This document shows positions 61,996 through 64,000 of a stretch of 64,000 nucleotides of DNA, piece by piece; the first letter of the stretch is position 1, and the number at the start of each line of letters is the position of its first letter. The stretch comes from Anaerolineales bacterium UBA6055 (GTDB lineage: Bacteria; Chloroflexota; Anaerolineae; Aggregatilineales; Phototrophicaceae). The position numbers and the translations under genes were made by a program. Location: NCBI GenBank assembly GCA_002428985.1, contig DIYL01000034.1:62001-126000 (forward strand). Reading direction: 5' to 3'. Under the pieces are notes generated by a model, which worked only from the letters and a program-made list of their open reading frames with translations, was not told the DNA's origin and did not search any database.

Positions 61996-63611
61996 CACAT
62001 TATGACGCAATTGTGGTTGGTGCAGGTGCAGGTGGTGGCGTTGCGGCTGCAATATTAGCAGAAGCAGGCAAAAAAGTCCTCTTGATTGAACGTGGGCGAA
62101 ATTTGACATTTGAAAGTATTGGGCGCGATCATCTGCGTAATCAACGGTTGTCGCATTACGGACATAATGCCGGACCTGATATTGATGGCAACCCACGCAC
62201 TCATGCCGATGGACGCACTATTCGTCCACATGAAGGCGGTTATCAGAATAATGCGGCAGCTGTCGGCAGTGGCACGGTCGTTTACGCTGGGCAAGCATGG
62301 CGATTTATGCCGCAAGACTTCCAGATGGCGAGCTTGTATGGTGTGCCAGAAGGCAGTTCGCTGGCGGATTGGTGCATCAGTTATGAAGATGTCGAGCCGT
62401 ATTATGAAAAGATCGAATGGGAAATGGGTGTGTGTGGTGATCATTCGCAGATGCCCCATTTACCAGATTATCAGAAACCGTATCCGATGCCTGCACTCAC
62501 CTTACCGCTTAAATCCGGTGTCATGCAAAATGCACTAGAGTCACTCGATTGGCACAGTGTTCGTGTTCCACGTTTGATTAACTCTGTGCCTTATCTCGAT
62601 CGTCCTGCCTGTACAAATTGTCAGCACTGTGTCGGATTTGCGTGCCCAGTTGATGCCAAGAACGGCACTCAAAATACGATGATTCCGCGCGCACTCGCTA
62701 CAGGAAATTGCACCTTACAGGCCGAAACAATGGTCAGCGAATTACTAACTAGCGAGAGCGGAAAGGTTACTGGCGTAAAATTATTAACCGAAGATGGACA
62801 ATCCGAGGATGTAACAGCAGATGTCGTCGTGCTCAGTTGTGGTGCAGTGGAAACTGCACGCCTGTTGCTCAATTCAAAGACAAAACAAGAACCAAACGGC
62901 ATCGGCAATAATAGCGATCAAGTTGGACGGCATTTGCAGGGACATTATTATCCAGGTGCAGTCGGATTGTTTGATGATGTGATGTACGACGGGGTTGGAC
63001 CAGGAGCTTCGGTCGCAACTACCCAGTTTAATCATGATAACGACGGCATTATCGGTGGCGGGATGCTGTGTGATGAAGATATTGTGCTCCCGATTATCTT
63101 CTGGAAGCGCAATTTACCATCTGACCTGCCGAAATGGGGTCAAGCCAATAAAGACTTCATGCGTGACAACTATCGACGTGTGATTGATGTCAAAGGACCC
63201 GTTCATGAAATTCCACATCCTGACGGGCGCGTGACGGTCAACCCAAATGTAACCGATAAATGGGGTGTTCCTGTAGCACACCTATCTGGCACAACCCATC
63301 CCGAAACTGTGCGGACAGCCAACTTTATGCGTGACCGTGCATTCGAATGGCAAAAAGCCGCGGGTGCAACCAAAATATGGGGTGCAGAACAAGAATTACG
63401 TCTGTCCGGTGGACAGCATCAAGCTGGAACAACCCGCATGGGAGACGATCCAGCGACATCGGTCGTCGATAAATGGAGCAAAGTCCACGGGCACGATAAT
63501 CTATTTGTAGCGGATGGATCAGTGCATGTCACCAACGGAGGGTTTAATCCGGTGCTGACAATTATGGCATTATCATGGCGCACAGCTGAGAACATTGTAG
63601 ACAGTTGGTAA
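61992..63611 (+). CDS. GMC-family FAD oxidoreductase (gluconate/sugar 2-dehydrogenase large subunit-like)
   Basis: This 539-residue flavoenzyme has the FAD-binding motif VVGAGAGGG at residues 9-17, the middle GMC region, and a C-terminal GMC block with QAGTTRMG and the active-site region VTNGGFNPVLT. A Cys-rich stretch at about residues 205-222 (CTNCQHCVGFACPVDAKN) lies where FAD-glucose dehydrogenases carry an Fe-S cluster, so one is possible here. It oxidises a sugar, sugar acid or alcohol. The partner is the small subunit directly upstream. No cytochrome subunit is visible before the window ends. Confidence 0.9.
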   Translation: MTHYDAIVVGAGAGGGVAAAILAEAGKKVLLIERGRNLTFESIGRDHLRNQRLSHYGHNAGPDIDGNPRTHADGRTIRPHEGGYQNNAAAVGSGTVVYAGQAWRFMPQDFQMASLYGVPEGSSLADWCISYEDVEPYYEKIEWEMGVCGDHSQMPHLPDYQKPYPMPALTLPLKSGVMQNALESLDWHSVRVPRLINSVPYLDRPACTNCQHCVGFACPVDAKNGTQNTMIPRALATGNCTLQAETMVSELLTSESGKVTGVKLLTEDGQSEDVTADVVVLSCGAVETARLLLNSKTKQEPNGIGNNSDQVGRHLQGHYYPGAVGLFDDVMYDGVGPGASVATTQFNHDNDGIIGGGMLCDEDIVLPIIFWKRNLPSDLPKWGQANKDFMRDNYRRVIDVKGPVHEIPHPDGRVTVNPNVTDKWGVPVAHLSGTTHPETVRTANFMRDRAFEWQKAAGATKIWGAEQELRLSGGQHQAGTTRMGDDPATSVVDKWSKVHGHDNLFVADGSVHVTNGGFNPVLTIMALSWRTAENIVDSW

Positions 63612-63652
63612 ATCGAAGTATCATGTAATTACAATAATCAGAGAGATACAAC

Positions 63653-64000
63653 ATGACCAGCAAAACTAAGCCCATCATCAAACAACGTCGCAAGCGCATC
63701 ATACTAGGCTTATTTTCAGTTTTAACATTGTGTGCTTTTTTATCGATTAGTCTCCTAATATCCTATGTGAGCTTACCAAGCGGGTATTCGCTGACAAGAA
63801 CACATGTCAAACAGTCTGACTTGACCTATCAGCAGCACTTGGATAACCAGCTAGCTACACAAGAAGCACAATTCACACAGGGTATCACAACGAATACACC
63901 AGAGCCGGATGCTTTTTCACTCACAGCAACAGTGTTGATTGGACAGCTGACCTCTGATGCAAAAGCGATAGAAGAGTTTCAAAGTCGCACACCTAACAAC
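63653..64000 (+). CDS. Membrane-anchored exported protein, N-terminal part only
   Basis: An open frame of 116 codons runs to the window edge without a stop. It starts MTSKTKPIIKQRRKRIIL, a basic cytoplasmic end, followed by one hydrophobic helix (about residues 17-38), then a polar Thr/Gln-rich segment outside the membrane. GAGAGA lies 7 bases before the ATG. It begins 41 bases after the GMC gene on the same strand. Too little is present to name a family. A link to the dehydrogenase, such as an electron acceptor, cannot be judged. Confidence 0.7.
   Translation, partial: MTSKTKPIIKQRRKRIILGLFSVLTLCAFLSISLLISYVSLPSGYSLTRTHVKQSDLTYQQHLDNQLATQEAQFTQGITTNTPEPDAFSLTATVLIGQLTSDAKAIEEFQSRTPNN

Noticed and set aside
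63624..63633. TGTAATTACA palindrome before the last partial gene
   Set aside because: It is short and AT-rich, lies between closely spaced same-strand genes and is expected by chance in this composition.

Overview
The window most likely comes from a Chloroflexota bacterium, probably of the Anaerolineae. This is an inference from gene style, since no rRNA or other marker gene is present. The supporting features are a Ser/Thr kinase fused to an nSTAND ATPase and 14 WD40 repeats, a second kinase with Thr/Pro-rich repeats and a formylglycine-generating-enzyme-like tail, exported SH3b proteins whose signal peptides end in xA|Q, and a multi-GAF histidine kinase of about 2,750 residues. The DNA is moderately AT-rich. 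I saw no tRNA, rRNA, CRISPR array, transposase or phage gene, so this looks like ordinary chromosome that is rich in signalling genes.

Layout. 1-2,940: a small membrane protein, then a three-gene cassette of TIR-receiver fusion, stand-alone receiver and HEAT-repeat protein. 3,059-7,325: a malonyl-CoA synthetase-like enzyme, small membrane or stress proteins, an AhpD-like protein, a small SpoIIAA/STAS-like protein and a GNAT. 7,338-9,783: glycogen debranching enzyme with a STAS protein directly upstream. 10,099-15,018: a complete BMP-type nucleoside ABC transporter with two permeases, binding protein and double ATPase. 15,015-16,247: LtrA-family membrane protein. 16,451-27,103: a nine-gene surface-polysaccharide operon on the minus strand. 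27,285-38,982: a signalling operon of giant hybrid-sensor kinase, PLP enzyme fused to two receivers, single receiver and GNAT protein. 39,335-44,737: SDR and kinase-nSTAND-WD40 protein. 44,936-46,750: sugar-binding-fold protein and PfkB kinase. 46,747-51,779: exported SH3b protein with a Ser-Gly-Asp and poly-Asp tail, P450, and a second exported SH3b protein. 52,003-54,895: six tandem paralogues of a small uncharacterised protein, several with their own promoter-like sequences. 54,908-56,914: YjhG/YagF-type sugar-acid dehydratase. 56,981-61,210: unknown protein, exported protein and Ser/Thr kinase. 61,588-64,000: gluconate-2-dehydrogenase-like pair, then a cut-off membrane-anchored protein.

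How the genes may work together. The polysaccharide operon has export (Wzm/Wzt-like), sugar transfer (GT2, two GT4), O-acylation (MBOAT plus SGNH-like partner) and an asparagine-synthase-like amidotransferase. The 30-kb signalling block appears to couple one very large sensor kinase, by overlapping genes, to receivers attached to a threonine-synthase-like enzyme. Sugar-acid enzymes (dehydratase, gluconate-dehydrogenase-like oxidoreductase, PfkB kinase) are scattered through the right half.

The best candidates for undescribed biology are the TIR-receiver/receiver/HEAT cassette, the PLP enzyme-receiver-receiver fusion driven by the ten-GAF kinase, and the six-gene tandem family, which has a diverged seventh member at 6,411.
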